Shown piece by piece: positions 1 to 8,075 of a stretch of 33,845 nucleotides of DNA. The stretch's first letter is position 1. Every line of letters starts with the position of its first letter. Position numbers and translations under genes: made by a program. Where the stretch lies: assembly GCA_019636875.1 (NCBI GenBank), contig JAHBWR010000029.1, positions 1-33,845 on the forward strand, written 5' to 3'. Origin of the DNA: Nitrospira sp. (lineage in GTDB: Bacteria > Nitrospirota > Nitrospiria > Nitrospirales > Nitrospiraceae). The notes beneath the pieces are model-generated. The model did no database searches, was not told the DNA's origin, and saw only the letters and a list, made by a program, of their open reading frames with translations.

Positions 1-1085
1 GCCTCACCGCTCCCTTCGGCTTCCTTTTCCTTGGCGAGGAGTTCGACTTCTTCGATCAACGTGTCCATCAATTCTTCCATCGGAACCTTACGAACCAGCT
101 TCCCCTTCTTAAACAGGATACCTTTCCCCTCACCGCCGGCAATCCCGATGTCGGCCTCTTTCCCTTCGCCGATTCCGTTCACGACACATCCAAGTACCGA
201 CACGTTCAACGGAGTCTTGATATGGCCGAGCTTTTTCTCCAACTCATTCGCCATACGGACAACATCGATTTCGACACGCCCACAAGTCGGACACGCGATG
301 ACATTGATGCCCCGATGACGTAGCTCCAGCGACTTTAGAATCTCAAACCCCACTTTGACTTCATCGACGGGATCGGCCGCCAGGGACACCCGTAATGTGT
401 CTCCGATCCCTTGTCCAAGCAGATATCCTAGGCCGATCGAAGACTTCACCGCCCCTGTCATCGTCGTCCCGGCTTCTGTGATCCCAATGTGAAGCGGATA
501 ATCCGACTGGTGCGCAAAGAGCCAATAGGCGTCTATCGCATGGTGCACATCCGACGCTTTGAGTGACACTTTCAGATTAGTAAACCCTACATCCTCCAGG
601 GCACGCACAGCATTAAGCGCTGACTCTGCCAGGGCCTCAGGGGAAGGCCATCCGTACTTCTCCAGCAGGGGACGCTCGAGCGATCCACCGTTGACACCGA
701 CACGAAGAGGAATACCGCGATCGTTCACGGCCTTGATCACTTCTTCCACTTTCCACCAGGCGCCGATGTTGCCGGGATTGATACGGACACAATCGACGAC
801 CTGCGCCGCCTTTAAGGCTAGGCGATAATCAAAATGGATGTCCGCTATCAGCGGCACTGTCATAGCCGCCTTGATCTGGGGCAGAACCTGCGCGGCCTCC
901 TCATCCGGAACCGCGACGCGAATGAGCTCACAGCCAGCCGCTTCGAGCTGGTGAATCTGCGCGATCGTGGCAGCCGCGTCGCGTGTATCCGTCGAACACA
1001 TCGACTGGACGGACACGGGAGCGTCACCGCCGACTTTTACGTTACCAACTTGAATCTGTCGAGTTTTACGTCTCGTGATGTGCAT
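1..1085 (-). CDS. ispG: 4-hydroxy-3-methylbut-2-enyl diphosphate synthase (IspG/GcpE), 3' end cut by window
   Basis: IspG is the [4Fe-4S] enzyme that reductively converts methylerythritol cyclodiphosphate to HMBPP in the MEP isoprenoid pathway. About 361 codons are visible from an ATG at 1085; the stop lies beyond base 1. The cluster ligands can be seen: Cys265 and Cys268 in ACPTCGR, Cys300 in VLGCVVNGIGE, and Glu307. These have the same spacing as E. coli C270/C273/C305/E312. The N-terminal TIM-barrel part carries the family segments VSVQSM and VRINPGNIG. At about 370 residues the family is nearly complete here, so few residues are missing. A GGGAGGT lies somewhat far (about 16 nt) upstream of the ATG. 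The gene follows dxs by 62 nt on the same strand, so the two are probably co-transcribed. This is the short bacterial form without the plant-type insert. Confidence 0.95.
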   Translation of the reverse strand, partial: MHITRRKTRQIQVGNVKVGGDAPVSVQSMCSTDTRDAAATIAQIHQLEAAGCELIRVAVPDEEAAQVLPQIKAAMTVPLIADIHFDYRLALKAAQVVDCVRINPGNIGAWWKVEEVIKAVNDRGIPLRVGVNGGSLERPLLEKYGWPSPEALAESALNAVRALEDVGFTNLKVSLKASDVHHAIDAYWLFAHQSDYPLHIGITEAGTTMTGAVKSSIGLGYLLGQGIGDTLRVSLAADPVDEVKVGFEILKSLELRHRGINVIACPTCGRVEIDVVRMANELEKKLGHIKTPLNVSVLGCVVNGIGEGKEADIGIAGGEGKGILFKKGKLVRKVPMEELMDTLIEEVELLAKEKEAEGSGE

Positions 1086-1147
1086 CGCGTGAAACCGTTG
1101 AACCTCCCCACTCCTCGTTGCTTATTCGTCACGCCTCACGTTTTGAA

Positions 1148-3094
1148 TCAGCTGCCCTGTTCATCTCCATGAGGGAGGTGGCTACCGAGGATGGCGCCTG
1201 TGAATCGTGATTTTTCCACCGGTGCTTGTCCGATCAATTCCTTCACGCTTTGGTAAATTCCCTCGGCGGTTAACCCATATCGTTCACGTAAGAGATCTTG
1301 AGGCCCCTGTTCGATGTACCAATCGGGCAACCCCAAAACCTTGGTCTTCACGTCCGTCACACCGGCATCGGAAAGCGTTTCCAGAACGGCTGAACCGAAT
1401 CCTCCGATGCGGCAGCCTTCCTCCACAGTCACGACATATCGAACCTGCTTTGCAACACCCAGGATCAACTCCTGATCAAGCGGCTTCGCAAATCGGCCAT
1501 TCACCACAGCTACAGAGACCCCTTCTTTATCCAGCCGTTTAGCAGCCTCGACGGCCTGCCATACGGAGACACCGATGGCGACAATCGCGACATCTGTTCC
1601 TGGTTTCAGGAGTTCGCCTTTCCCGATCGGGAGCGCCTGGGGAGCCGGATCCATCTTGACGCCAAGACTCACTCCACGTGGATACCGCACAGAAATCGGT
1701 CCGTTAAATTCCAGACACGTTTTCATCATATGTTGGAGTTCGTTCTCATCTTTAGGGGCCATCACGACCATATTGGGAACGTGACGCAGATAGGCATAGT
1801 CGAATGCGCCATGATGGGTTGTTCCATCCTCGGCAACAAGCCCTCCACGGTCAATACAGAATGTCACAGGAAGATTCTGTGTGGCAACATCGTGCACGAC
1901 CTGATCGTACGCCCGCTGGAGGAACGTGGCATACATCGCAACCACTGGCTTCATCCCCTGTGCCGCGAGCCCCGCGGCAAACGTCACGGCGTGCTGTTCG
2001 GCGATACCAACGTCGTACAGCCGCTCAGGAAATTCTTTTTCAAAAGCAGTCAATCCGGTCCCTTCGCACATCGCCGCAGTAATAGCCACGAGGCGTTTGT
2101 CCTCGCGTGCCAATTTGACCAGCGCGTCCATGGCAATCGCCGTGTAGGACGGGCGGGCCGCCTTCTTGGCCGGAGCGCCGGTCTCCAACACAAATGGCGG
2201 GCAGGCGTGGAACCACACCGGGTTCTTCATGGCCGGCTCGTAGCCAAGCCCTTTTTTGGTGATGACATGGAGCAAGACCGGCCCCTTCATTTTCAGCACG
2301 TTTTCGAGCGTCGGGAGCAGGTGTTCGAAGTTATGGCCGTCGATCGGGCCACTATATTGGAAACCCAATTCCTCAAAGAGCAAGCCAGGGAGAATCACAC
2401 CTTTCGCGAGTTCCTCAGCTCGACGAGCGAGTTTTTGCATGTCAGACCCAATGTGAGGAATCTTGCCTAACAGTTGTCCAGTCTCTTCGCGCATCTTTCC
2501 GTAGAACTCTCCCGTGATCGTTCGACTGAGATACGCAGAAATCGCACCGACGTTTTTCGAGATCGACATTTGATTATCGTTCAAGATCACGAGGAAGTCT
2601 TTCCCAAGCCCTCCCGCATGATGCAGTCCTTCGAGCGTCATCCCCGCCGTCATGGCGCCGTCACCCACGACACAGACAACCTTGTTCTTCTGCTTCAACT
2701 GCTCGCGAGCCTCCACCATGCCGAAGGCGGCCGATACACCGGTACCAGCATGCCCGGCATTGAACGTATCGTACTCACTCTCTTCTCGCTTACAAAACCC
2801 ACTCAGTCCACCATACTGCCGCAAGGTGTGAAATTGCTCACGCCGACCGGTGAGAAGCTTGTGCGTATAGGATTGATTGCTCGTGTCCCAAACAATCTTG
2901 TCATTCGGTGTGTCCAGGAGATACTGCAAGGCGACCGTGAGCTCGACGACACCCAAATTCGAGGCCAAGTGCCCTCCCACGTTCGATACTGCTCCGATAA
3001 TCTGTTCACGAATCTCCTTACATAGGGCCGGAAACAGTTCAGGAGATAACCGCTTGAGATCAGCCGGACTATGGATCGTCTTGAGAATGGACAT
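1148..3094 (-). CDS. dxs: 1-deoxy-D-xylulose-5-phosphate synthase
   Basis: DXS condenses pyruvate and glyceraldehyde-3-phosphate to DXP, the first step of the MEP pathway, using thiamine diphosphate (ThDP). The 648-residue length is normal. The ThDP/Mg motif starts at VVGDGAMTAGM (Gly144-Asp-Gly) and ends at LNDNQMS (Asn172-Asn174). The second transketolase domain holds DVGIAEQHAVTFAAG with catalytic Glu366, and the C-terminal domain ends near GLPDWYIEQG. His42 (SNVGGHLAS) and the His of VWFHACPPF match active-site histidines of E. coli DXS. One oddity: the usual DVGHQ segment reads DTSNQS here (residues 70-75), so the position of E. coli His80 is Asn. The ATG is preceded by GAAGGAGA at good spacing. 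ispG follows downstream; the Omp85 gene lies 233 nt upstream, leaving room for a separate promoter. Confidence 0.95.
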   Translation of the reverse strand: MSILKTIHSPADLKRLSPELFPALCKEIREQIIGAVSNVGGHLASNLGVVELTVALQYLLDTPNDKIVWDTSNQSYTHKLLTGRREQFHTLRQYGGLSGFCKREESEYDTFNAGHAGTGVSAAFGMVEAREQLKQKNKVVCVVGDGAMTAGMTLEGLHHAGGLGKDFLVILNDNQMSISKNVGAISAYLSRTITGEFYGKMREETGQLLGKIPHIGSDMQKLARRAEELAKGVILPGLLFEELGFQYSGPIDGHNFEHLLPTLENVLKMKGPVLLHVITKKGLGYEPAMKNPVWFHACPPFVLETGAPAKKAARPSYTAIAMDALVKLAREDKRLVAITAAMCEGTGLTAFEKEFPERLYDVGIAEQHAVTFAAGLAAQGMKPVVAMYATFLQRAYDQVVHDVATQNLPVTFCIDRGGLVAEDGTTHHGAFDYAYLRHVPNMVVMAPKDENELQHMMKTCLEFNGPISVRYPRGVSLGVKMDPAPQALPIGKGELLKPGTDVAIVAIGVSVWQAVEAAKRLDKEGVSVAVVNGRFAKPLDQELILGVAKQVRYVVTVEEGCRIGGFGSAVLETLSDAGVTDVKTKVLGLPDWYIEQGPQDLLRERYGLTAEGIYQSVKELIGQAPVEKSRFTGAILGSHLPHGDEQGS

Positions 3095-3184
3095 AGATTG
3101 GTCTCCTTCTTTCTTCTTCCGTCAGCCGTGTGTCGTCGCAACACGGTAACAGAGATCTCCTTCAGAGGTACCTAATTTGGGTGG

Positions 3185-3213
3185 AGTCTCACACAGGAAC
3201 CATATGAAGTCAA
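3185..3213 (-). promoter_or_regulatory. possible sigma70-like promoter for dxs-ispG
   Basis: On the minus strand, TTGACT (3213-3208) is followed after 17 nt by GAGACT (3190-3185). The -35 is good and the -10 is poor (3 of 6). It would give a leader of roughly 80 nt before dxs. Its TTGACT matches the -35 of better promoters elsewhere in the window. This is a weak call. Confidence 0.22.
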
Positions 3214-3327
3214 GCACTTGCCAAAGATCCTTAGCGGTGGAAATCAACTCATACAGACCTCTCACTTGGAAGCACGAAGTCAATTGACCGGAAGACTGAT
3301 TTGACGAGCATGCGCTTGAGGGTGGAG

Positions 3328-4524
3328 CTAGTAAGGAAAATCAAGCCCCGCAAAGATGGCCCCACCTTCCTTGCTGAATCCGTAGTCGATTCGCCCCACG
3401 ACATTAGGTCGGATGATTCCCCGAAATCCGATTCCCGGTGTGATCCGGTAGTCTTTGAAGCTCACATTCTTAAAAGAGTTGAACACTTGACCGGTATCGA
3501 TAAAGGGCGCGATCTCGAAGTCCGCCATGACCCCTGCGAGACGCGTCCGTAAGATGTGAATTCGTTCCTCGACACTAAACGCAATGAGTTGCTTATCGAT
3601 ATACCGGTCCACACCAAAACCACGCAGATTATTTTGTCCCCCCAACGAGCTTTGTTCATAGAATGGAACATCTGATCCGAGGGTAGCCTGTAGTTCTCCA
3701 CGGACAACCAGAATAGCTCGCTTTGATTCGCTGGCGAACATCCGCTTCACCTCAAGCCCATACCTCGAATACCACGGATCTGCTGCATTCTTGAAGTTGT
3801 AGTTCAGCTCAGCATAGGCGGTGATCGCAGTCCCATCGGTCGGTGTCACCAAATTGTTCCGAGTGTCATAATGGAAACTCACCCGTTGACCGAGCACCGT
3901 CGCGCCGTCCGAGCCAGGAGCCGAGGGAAACACCGTTCCCGTAAACGGAAGTTCCGTGCCTCCCTCCTGGATCGATTGCATATGCCGCAATCGCTGACTG
4001 ACTGCAATTTGCGTAACCTCATTCGCATAGACGCCGAACTTCCAGTTCAACCTCGTTTCGGAAGCCGTATAGTTGGTCTCCTGTTCCTTCACGGTGGTCG
4101 GACCAAGCCCATAAAACCGCACGGTCGCATTCTTAAAGTGCATGGCGCTGAATCCGATGCTATAGCGCCCATTGCTGAAACCGGGGTCGACATAACTGAC
4201 GAGAAACTTCCGCTCTATCCGTTGCGTCCAGGATGCGATGCCTCGGAGCTCTTTGCCTCCTGGTTCATAACGGAATAGGTTGACGGTCCCACGAGTGCCG
4301 ACGATCGAGTTATACACCACCATCGGCGCAACCAAATACTTGAGATCTCCATCCGGACCAGTGATGAGCGCTGGAACGATCATGCCGATATCGTTGCCAT
4401 CGTTCTTACTGGTGCTCACGGCAGGAATAGGGAAAAATCGGACATCGGCCCGGGCCGGGCCGGGAGAATAGAGGCACCAGCTCCCAAGCAAGAGGAGCAT
4501 CAGACTGGCGGCAAGGCTACGCAT
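3328..4524 (-). CDS. Omp85 (BamA/TamA)-type outer-membrane beta-barrel without POTRA domains
   Basis: This looks like the C-terminal barrel half of the Omp85 superfamily (bacterial surface antigen domain). Seen: a signal peptide (Met-Arg start, Leu-rich core, cleavage near PARA-DV), many alternating aromatic strands, the conserved loop-6 motif LGGQNNLRGFGVDRY, and a terminal strand ending in LDFPY. At 398 residues it has no room for POTRA repeats. The open frame extends 27 nt further to a TTG at 4551; the ATG at 4524 was chosen because it starts a canonical signal peptide. It follows mlaC by 29 nt on the same strand, so it may be the outer-membrane partner of the Mla-type transporter. That role is inference; it could instead be a patatin-type passenger relic or an assembly factor. 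Confidence 0.8.
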   Translation of the reverse strand: MRSLAASLMLLLLGSWCLYSPGPARADVRFFPIPAVSTSKNDGNDIGMIVPALITGPDGDLKYLVAPMVVYNSIVGTRGTVNLFRYEPGGKELRGIASWTQRIERKFLVSYVDPGFSNGRYSIGFSAMHFKNATVRFYGLGPTTVKEQETNYTASETRLNWKFGVYANEVTQIAVSQRLRHMQSIQEGGTELPFTGTVFPSAPGSDGATVLGQRVSFHYDTRNNLVTPTDGTAITAYAELNYNFKNAADPWYSRYGLEVKRMFASESKRAILVVRGELQATLGSDVPFYEQSSLGGQNNLRGFGVDRYIDKQLIAFSVEERIHILRTRLAGVMADFEIAPFIDTGQVFNSFKNVSFKDYRITPGIGFRGIIRPNVVGRIDYGFSKEGGAIFAGLDFPY

Positions 4525-4553
4525 ACACGTTCTCGTGGTCCCGCAAACCAACG

Positions 4554-5192
4554 TTATGGCGCCTTGAGCTTGTCCGATTTCTTGCGGAGTTGATCGACAA
4601 GATCTGAATACGACGAGGCTCGAAGAATTTTTGTAAATTGTCCGCGATAGTTGTTCACCAAGCTGATGTTATCCACCACGACATCGTACACCCGCCAGTC
4701 TTCAGCTTTGTGAATCAACCGATAATCGAGTGGAATCTCAGTTTTCCCCGAAAGGACTTTGGTCCGCACTTCCGCATATTCCTTCTCTGTACGTTCGTTC
4801 AGATATTGAACCCCTTCACCGGAATAGGTTTCAATCTTGTCCGCGTACGAATTCGTCAGTAACGTCCGAAATAAATCAACGAATTCTTGCTTCTGTTGAT
4901 CAGTCAGCTGATTCCACGGAGCCCCGAGGGCTCGCCGAGACATTTCCGCATAGTCAAACCGAGCCTCCACCACCTTTTCAAGCAGATGCCGACGCTCATC
5001 CGCTTTGTCTTTGTGCTTGAGATCTTGATCGCGAACAATCCGCAGCACTTCGTCAATGGTCGTTTTCATGGCTTCGGTGGGAGGGCCCGCGTAGCCTGGG
5101 ACAATCGACAACCCCACCATGCTCATGGTCAGGAGCGCGACTGTGCTCCAGCGGATAGTGGTTCGTAGGCCCTCACGAATGCGCATGATCAT
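4554..5192 (-). CDS. mlaC: MlaC/Ttg2D-family periplasmic phospholipid-binding protein
   Basis: MlaC proteins ferry lipid across the periplasm between the MlaEFD complex of the inner membrane and an outer-membrane partner. The 212-residue product has a signal peptide (basic start, hydrophobic core, cleavage near GYAGPP). Its family segments include RFDYAEMSRRALG, a WNQLTDQQKQEFVDLF stretch and WRVYDVVVDNISLVNNYR near the C-terminus. SD AGAGGGGA precedes the ATG. In proteobacterial hopanoid clusters the related protein HpnM belongs to this same family, so with shc and hpnG upstream the cargo may be hopanoid rather than phospholipid (inference). A hairpin sits in the 60-nt gap after mlaD. Confidence 0.88.
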   Translation of the reverse strand: MIMRIREGLRTTIRWSTVALLTMSMVGLSIVPGYAGPPTEAMKTTIDEVLRIVRDQDLKHKDKADERRHLLEKVVEARFDYAEMSRRALGAPWNQLTDQQKQEFVDLFRTLLTNSYADKIETYSGEGVQYLNERTEKEYAEVRTKVLSGKTEIPLDYRLIHKAEDWRVYDVVVDNISLVNNYRGQFTKILRASSYSDLVDQLRKKSDKLKAP

Positions 5193-5226
5193 TATTGCAC
5201 CATCCCCTCTACTGAATTTCCACCTA

Positions 5227-5246
5227 CCGGCTGACAGGCCAGCCGG
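5227..5246 (-). other. intercistronic hairpin between mlaD and mlaC
   Basis: CCGGCTG and CAGCCGG form a perfect 7-bp inverted repeat around a 6-nt loop, 6 nt after the mlaD stop and about 35 nt before the mlaC start. There is no T tract, so it is not a classical terminator. It could be a stability or processing element that sets MlaC level apart from MlaEFD. Confidence 0.5.
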
Positions 5247-5252
5247 ACCGAG

Positions 5253-5696
5253 TTAATTGACTTTCCCATGGACGTATTGACTCACCAACTCCTCAAGATC
5301 AAGCCCTGACTCTGTATCACGGATGGTATCTCCCGGCTTCAGGGTATCTCCACCGCCACCAGGGGAAAGCGCAAGAAATTTTTCTCCGATGATCCCTCGA
5401 GTTTTGATCGACGCGATGGTATCCGTATATAACGCGGTTCCATTTTGAACTGCCAGCCTTACGACTGCCCGATCGTCTTTAAGACTGATGCTTTTCACGC
5501 GGCCGACCTCCACGCCGGCTATTTCAATCGTCGCTCCGGACTTCAAACCAGACGCTGAGTTGAACAGCGCATTCACTTCGTAGAGATCTCCGCCGATGAT
5601 TTCCAATTTGCCGAGCTTGATGGAGAGATACCCGAGGGAAATAATGCCGACCAGCACAAAGACGCCGACCACTAATTCCAGCTTAGTCTTCCCCAT
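5253..5696 (-). CDS. mlaD: MlaD-family MCE-domain lipid transport protein
   Basis: MlaD anchors in the inner membrane by one N-terminal helix and forms a hexameric MCE ring over the MlaE permease. The 147-residue product shows that layout: one hydrophobic segment at about residues 8-25 (LVVGVFVLVGIISLGYLSI), then an MCE domain with FNSASGLKSGATIEIAGVEV, VGRVKSI and the ring-loop segment IKTRGIIGEKFLALSPGG. The C-terminal tail (LDLEELVSQYVHGKVN) is short, so this is a compact form. It lies 14 nt downstream of mlaF in the same operon. Identity is firm; the lipid carried cannot be read from the sequence. Confidence 0.93.
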   Translation of the reverse strand: MGKTKLELVVGVFVLVGIISLGYLSIKLGKLEIIGGDLYEVNALFNSASGLKSGATIEIAGVEVGRVKSISLKDDRAVVRLAVQNGTALYTDTIASIKTRGIIGEKFLALSPGGGGDTLKPGDTIRDTESGLDLEELVSQYVHGKVN

Positions 5697-5710
5697 ATCT
5701 TGAGACTCCT

Positions 5711-6469
5711 CTAGTTTGCGGACGTCGGACTGGTCAACGATACCGTCCCGCCGACTGAGATGAATTCCCGGATTTCAGGATCTGTGGTTCGTTGAAACTC
5801 CTTGGATTCCGCCATCGCAGCAATCTTGCCGTGCTTCAGCATGGCCACATAATCTGAAATTCCAAAAATTTCTGGAATCTGATGACTCACCATCACAGCC
5901 GTAAATCTGAACTTCCGCTGCATACCTGTGATGAGGTCATGGATCGACTTAGCCATAAGCGGATCAAGGCCGGTTGTCGGTTCGTCAAAGAGGATGATCT
6001 CCGGTTGCATCACGAGCGCGCGAGCCAGGCCCGCACGCTTACGCATCCCACCGCTCAACTCAGCCGGAAATTTGTGTCCCATTCCTGCCAAGCCGACCTG
6101 TTCGAGCTTTTCCTCAACCCGCTGAGTCACCTCGACACCTTTCATACGAAGTTTCTCTCGGAGCGGAAACGCAACATTTTCAAAGACAGTCAGTGAATCG
6201 AATAACGCCGCCCCCTGGAACAACATCGCAAACCGCTTGCGAACCTCGTTGAGGGCTTGTCCGCGGAGTCGCGAGATCTCCACCCCATCCACCCAGACTG
6301 CTCCGGAGTCCGGTTGAAACAAGCCAATCATGTGTTTCAGCAGGACACTCTTCCCTTCCCCACTTCGGCCGATGATCGTTGTGAGCTTCCCTTCAGGAAC
6401 GGTCAGATCGACCCCTCGCAAGACAGGTTGCCCCCCTAGCGTTTTAGTCACGCCGACAAGCTTCAACAT
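5711..6469 (-). CDS. mlaF: MlaF-type ABC transporter ATP-binding protein
   Basis: This is the ATPase of the MlaFED lipid transporter. The 252-residue product has Walker A GRSGEGKS (residues 34-41), a Q-loop (FQGAALFDSLTV), the signature LSGGMRKRAGLARAL, Walker B IILFDEPTTGLDP and the H-loop VSHQIPE. The LSGGMRKR form is typical of the MlaF/Ttg2A branch. The frame stays open to an upstream start at 6505 inside mlaE. The ATG at 6469 was chosen because it lies 2 nt after the mlaE stop and begins the canonical N-terminus MLKLVGVTKTLGG. No strong SD is visible there, which fits translational coupling to mlaE. Confidence 0.94.
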   Translation of the reverse strand: MLKLVGVTKTLGGQPVLRGVDLTVPEGKLTTIIGRSGEGKSVLLKHMIGLFQPDSGAVWVDGVEISRLRGQALNEVRKRFAMLFQGAALFDSLTVFENVAFPLREKLRMKGVEVTQRVEEKLEQVGLAGMGHKFPAELSGGMRKRAGLARALVMQPEIILFDEPTTGLDPLMAKSIHDLITGMQRKFRFTAVMVSHQIPEIFGISDYVAMLKHGKIAAMAESKEFQRTTDPEIREFISVGGTVSLTSPTSAN

Positions 6470-6471
6470 GG

Positions 6472-7245
6472 TTACAAGAGAACCGACGTTAAAAAGTAGT
6501 CCCACACGAGAATCAAGACCGACGACAACACGACTGCCTCGGTCGTGGCTGTACCGAGCCCTTCGGCACTCATCTTCGTGTAGAACCCTTTATAGCAACA
6601 AACCCAGCTTATAATCAGCCCGAAACTGATGGACTTGAGGATGCCTCCATAGACATCTTTCCACTCCACCGCGGACTCGATGGAATTCCAGTACGAGCCG
6701 GCATTGACACCGAGCAAATCCACGCCAACAAGATGGCCGCCGTAGATTCCCACCACGTCAAAGATGGCAACCAACAGTGGCACACCAATCAACCCGGCAA
6801 GCAGTTTTGGAGCAATGAGATATTGGAGAGGGTTGATAGCCATGGTGTCGAGCGCATCGATCTGTTCCGTGATCCGCATGATCCCGATCTCTGCCGTCAT
6901 GGCCGAACCGGCCCGAGCCGTGACCATGAGTGCCGCCAGCACCGGACCCAATTCGCGAATCATACTGAGCGCGACCGCGGACCCTAACAACCCTTCGGAA
7001 CCGAACTTCCGCAATGTGTAGTACCCTTGCAATGCTAACACCATTCCCGTAAAGGCCGCAGTCAAGACGACAACAAACGTCGACTTATATCCGATGAAGT
7101 GGAGTTGTTTGACGATCTGACTAATTCGTAACGGCGGACGGGCCAACCACGCAAAGGAAGATGTGACAAAGATCAGCATCCGACCCATTTCACTGATATA
7201 GGTGAGGGCCCAACGGCCCATGGATTCAAGCAGCGCCATAGTCAC
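6472..7245 (-). CDS. mlaE: MlaE-family ABC transporter permease
   Basis: MlaE is the inner-membrane permease of the lipid transporter. The 257-residue, strongly hydrophobic product contains the family hallmark SMIRELGPVLAALMVTARAG followed by SAMTAEIG and IDALDTMAINP, plus an N-terminal amphipathic region and about five membrane segments. The GTG start at 7245 shares the four bases GTGA with the stop of the upstream hpnG. An ATG two codons in (7239) is an alternative. The overlap means ribosomes finishing hpnG can restart here, a direct link between hopanoid modification and lipid transport. Confidence 0.93.
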   Translation of the reverse strand: MTMALLESMGRWALTYISEMGRMLIFVTSSFAWLARPPLRISQIVKQLHFIGYKSTFVVVLTAAFTGMVLALQGYYTLRKFGSEGLLGSAVALSMIRELGPVLAALMVTARAGSAMTAEIGIMRITEQIDALDTMAINPLQYLIAPKLLAGLIGVPLLVAIFDVVGIYGGHLVGVDLLGVNAGSYWNSIESAVEWKDVYGGILKSISFGLIISWVCCYKGFYTKMSAEGLGTATTEAVVLSSVLILVWDYFLTSVLL

Positions 7246-8075
7246 ATCAATGAAAGTTGTTGCGGTTGTGTTTGGCTTCCCATGGTTACAAGGTACTGCC
7301 GAAAAAAATCCGTCAACGCCTGCGCCGCAACGGTACTCTGGCGACGAAGTCGGCCTAGGCCCACGAGGCTTGACGGAGTCCTTAAAATAGCGACAATACC
7401 CTTAAGCCAGCCAGTGGGATTAAGAAATAGGTTGAAGTCAAGCGGGAGATCTTCGTCGAGGAGATCCGACACAGATCGAATAACTATGAACGGAATGCGC
7501 GCGCGACTGGCCTCAGAAGCCAACGCCGCACTCTCCATATCGAGACCGATCGCTTCAGTACTCTTTGCGAACTCACGTTTTTCCTTCGCGCTGCCAACCA
7601 CGTGATCGGTGGAAGCAAACAGACCGATACACTCCGGTGGCACCATAGTCTTAATAACGGTCACCGCAAGGTTCCGTTCATCTCCCGGCACTCCCCAAGA
7701 CGGTGTCGATAGAGACTTTGAACCTTGCTCGGTTTTCTCCACGACTTCGAGTCCCACTAACAGCGTTCCGATGTTGGCATCGATGAGTGCACAAGCAAAT
7801 CCTGTTGATACCACAAGGTCAATGGGTTGTTCGACGAGCAGTTGGTTGGCACTTCGCCTGGCCTTCTCCAAACCCATACCTGTTTGAACCAGCCAGTATT
7901 CTCCAGCTCCGGCCGAGTACACGTGAACAGAAATACCGGCATAGCATCGCTCCACTCCGGGAGGGAACGCAGCCTGCACGGCCTTCATTTCCCAAGGGGT
8001 GGCGGCAAAAATGACAGTACGTTTAGGCAGCACCGCGCCCGAAGAGAGCAAGGAAAGAGAACCGGAAGAGGTCAA
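7242..8075 (-). CDS. hpnG: hopanoid-associated nucleoside phosphorylase (HpnG-like)
   Basis: The 277-residue product belongs to the PNP/UDP/MTAN nucleoside phosphorylase family: VIFAATPWEM at the start of the core, VQTGMGLEKA, LVVSTGFACAL, the substrate-binding GLDMESAALASEA and the late RSVSDLLDED. In hopanoid clusters the HpnG protein of this family cleaves adenine from adenosylhopane to give ribosylhopane, a step to bacteriohopanetetrol. Position directly after shc strongly favours that role over futalosine or MTA/SAH hydrolase. The start taken is TTG at 8075, which overlaps the shc stop by four bases (TTGA). A GTG about 14 codons in (8033) is an alternative. The matching radical-SAM gene hpnH is not in this window. 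Confidence 0.85.
   Translation of the reverse strand: MTSSGSLSLLSSGAVLPKRTVIFAATPWEMKAVQAAFPPGVERCYAGISVHVYSAGAGEYWLVQTGMGLEKARRSANQLLVEQPIDLVVSTGFACALIDANIGTLLVGLEVVEKTEQGSKSLSTPSWGVPGDERNLAVTVIKTMVPPECIGLFASTDHVVGSAKEKREFAKSTEAIGLDMESAALASEASRARIPFIVIRSVSDLLDEDLPLDFNLFLNPTGWLKGIVAILRTPSSLVGLGRLRRQSTVAAQALTDFFRQYLVTMGSQTQPQQLSLM

Noticed and set aside
1129-1142. Two heptamers TCACGCC TCACGTT in the dxs-ispG gap, possibly a dispersed tandem repeat
   Set aside because: Only two imperfect units are present and no other copies were noticed in the window.
1730-2470. Long plus-strand open frame opposite dxs
   Set aside because: It is the antisense shadow of a firmly identified gene; it has no domain and no SD.
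7242-8075. Futalosine hydrolase (MqnB) or MTA/SAH nucleosidase reading of the phosphorylase gene
   Set aside because: Same superfamily, but the 4-nt overlap with shc points to the hopanoid-specific HpnG role.
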